A stretch of DNA of 6,458 nucleotides, taken from NCBI GenBank assembly GCA_003225515.1, contig QIAK01000135.1, positions 1 through 6,458 on the forward strand, given 5' to 3'. Every line of letters begins with the position of its first letter. Positions within the stretch are counted from its first letter, which is position 1. Source of the DNA: Acidobacteriota bacterium (GTDB lineage Bacteria; Acidobacteriota; Terriglobia; Terriglobales; Acidobacteriaceae). Below the pieces are notes generated by a model. That model made no database searches. It was not told the DNA's origin and worked only from the letters and a program-made list of their open reading frames with translations. The position numbers and the translations under genes were made by a program. Positions 5,223 through 6,458 of this stretch are shown here, piece by piece.

Positions 5223-6458
5223 ATGCTGACCGCAATGCCGCTTACGAAGTCTACCCCGCGTCCCAGTTCATTTACTCCCGATAAGGCTCAGCGCGAAGCT
5301 ATCGAGCATATTCATGGGCCATTGCTCGTGGTCGCAGGCGCGGGTACCGGTAAGACTTCCGTTCTCGTAAACCGCATCGCTCACCTCGTAAATGAAGGCC
5401 ACTCCCGGCCCGAAGAAATTCTGGCCCTGACTTATACAAAAAATTCCGCCGCGGAAATGAAGGAGAGGGTGCGCGGGCTGATCGGCCACGACGGTGTGCA
5501 TGCCGCCACATTTCACGATTACTGTCTTGATCTCTTAAAACGGGTTGGCAAAGACTTCGGCGTGTTGGACGACGCCGACCTTTGGATCTATCTGCGCCGG
5601 CGCATGCGCGACCTGCACCTGGAGTATTTCGTAAGGGCCGCCAATGTTGGGGAGTTTCTGCGCGACCTGCTGCAGTTTATGAGCCGGTGCCACGACGAAT
5701 TGGTTAACCCCGAAAAGTACGCGCAATATGTGGCGCAACTCGAGCGCGGCGAGCTCCCTATTCCGCGGGTGGCCAAGTCGAGCAGTGACATCACCGATGA
5801 GGAAGTGCTCGGCCGCTGCCGCGAAATTGCGAGCGTTTTTGCCAGCACGGAACGTTGGCTGCAGGAAGAAAACCTGGGAACCTTCAGCCACATGATCACC
5901 CGGGCGCAAGGGTTGCTGGAGAACGATCCGGCTGTACTCGCGCAAGCTGCGGCTGGAGCCAAATTCATCCTGGTCGACGAATTCCAAGACGTGAATTTTG
6001 CTCAAGTCAAACTGTTGGCGAGTCTCGCGGGTGAGCAGAAGAATATTTTTGCCGTAGGCGATCCCGACCAGGCAATTTACCGCTTCCGCGGTGCCTCGAG
6101 TGCCGCCTTTGATCTTTTCTATCGTCAGTTCCCGCAGGCGCAACGAGTTGTTCTCGGAAATAACCGGCGCTCACGCACCCCCATACTTCGCTGTGCATTT
6201 GCTCTGATTGAAAAGAATCCACCGTCTTTTGCCGGCAATCACAGCCACGCAGTTGCGTACGAGCGCGCTCCGCTGCAATCGGTGCGTGACCAATCCGACG
6301 CAGCGGACGGAGCTTTCTCGCCTGCCTCCCCGGTCGAAGCGATCTCGTTCGCCGCGAAGGAAGCCGAGGCCAGCGACATCATCGATACGATCAAGAGCCT
6401 GCGCAAGAAATTCCGCCATCGGTGGAGCGACTTCGGAGTGCTTTATCGCCAGCATCCG
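5223..6458 (+). CDS. UvrD/PcrA-like SF1A ATP-dependent DNA helicase, N-terminal part
   Basis: Superfamily 1A helicase, a 3'-5' DNA motor of repair and replication-restart type; 412 codons are visible and the frame is open at the window end. Seen: Q motif FTPDKAQREAI (17-27); Walker A AGAGTGKT (38-45); motif Ia LALTYTKNSAAEMKERV (67-83); ATFHDYCLDLL (95-105, usually TFHSFC); Walker B and motif II LVDEFQD (250-256); motif III GDPDQAIYRFRGA (279-291); motif IV arginine block NNRRS (313-317). After about 365 the 2A domain begins and ends in DFGVLYRQHP at the edge. Start ATG 5223 follows a G-rich stretch (5208-5214); ATG 5235 in the same frame is an alternative. It begins 28 bases after the VOC gene. 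Whether it is UvrD, PcrA or a longer helicase with a C-terminal nuclease domain cannot be decided without the rest, so no symbol is given. Confidence 0.92.
   Translation, partial: MLTAMPLTKSTPRPSSFTPDKAQREAIEHIHGPLLVVAGAGTGKTSVLVNRIAHLVNEGHSRPEEILALTYTKNSAAEMKERVRGLIGHDGVHAATFHDYCLDLLKRVGKDFGVLDDADLWIYLRRRMRDLHLEYFVRAANVGEFLRDLLQFMSRCHDELVNPEKYAQYVAQLERGELPIPRVAKSSSDITDEEVLGRCREIASVFASTERWLQEENLGTFSHMITRAQGLLENDPAVLAQAAAGAKFILVDEFQDVNFAQVKLLASLAGEQKNIFAVGDPDQAIYRFRGASSAAFDLFYRQFPQAQRVVLGNNRRSRTPILRCAFALIEKNPPSFAGNHSHAVAYERAPLQSVRDQSDAADGAFSPASPVEAISFAAKEAEASDIIDTIKSLRKKFRHRWSDFGVLYRQHP

Noticed and set aside
5535..6143. Long minus-strand open frame of 202 codons
   Set aside because: It is antisense to the helicase, whose motifs all lie in the plus-strand frame; no recognisable protein features.
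6427..6446. GAGTGCTTTA, resembling half a CIRCE operator
   Set aside because: It lies inside the helicase coding frame and has no matching left half at the required distance.

Overview
The window looks like an ordinary chromosomal stretch of a moderately GC-rich, probably Gram-negative soil-type bacterium. The protein style (HrcA, GrpE, DnaJ and RsmE together, a small VOC protein, a UvrD-like helicase) and an intergenic inverted repeat with CCGC/CTCTGCG-type arms suggest Acidobacteriota. That placement rests on recall of similar genomes, not on a search.

Layout. Positions 1-870, minus strand: an FAD-dependent amine/sarcosine-oxidase-type oxidoreductase. Its frame breaks near 178/179, and the rest of the family sequence continues in another frame to the window edge. 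Positions 871-1177: a divergent intergenic region holding a degenerate inverted repeat and, further right, the probable leader and promoter of the stress genes. Positions 1178-4007, plus strand: hrcA, grpE and dnaJ, i.e. the heat-shock repressor, the nucleotide exchange factor and the J-domain co-chaperone. dnaK is absent between grpE and dnaJ. Positions 4058-4768: rsmE, the 16S rRNA m3U1498 methyltransferase, separated from dnaJ by a strong hairpin. Positions 4811-5194: a small VOC-fold (glyoxalase-like) protein. Positions 5223-6458: the N-terminal 412 codons of a UvrD/PcrA-like SF1A helicase that runs off the window.

How the genes work together. GrpE and DnaJ are the two co-chaperones of DnaK: DnaJ delivers substrates and stimulates ATP hydrolysis, and GrpE resets the nucleotide. 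HrcA is the usual repressor of this regulon. Close same-strand spacing suggests that hrcA-grpE-dnaJ, and probably rsmE, share a transcript. The VOC gene and the helicase follow in the same direction with short gaps, but I see no functional link to chaperones.

Points worth attention: dnaJ has no ATG, GTG or TTG start that would keep its J domain intact and appears to start at CTG, behind a well-placed Shine-Dalgarno. The oxidoreductase break fits a deletion of about 22 bases. The hrcA leader has no canonical CIRCE operator. I found no CRISPR array, rRNA, tRNA, insertion sequence or convincing new multi-gene system.
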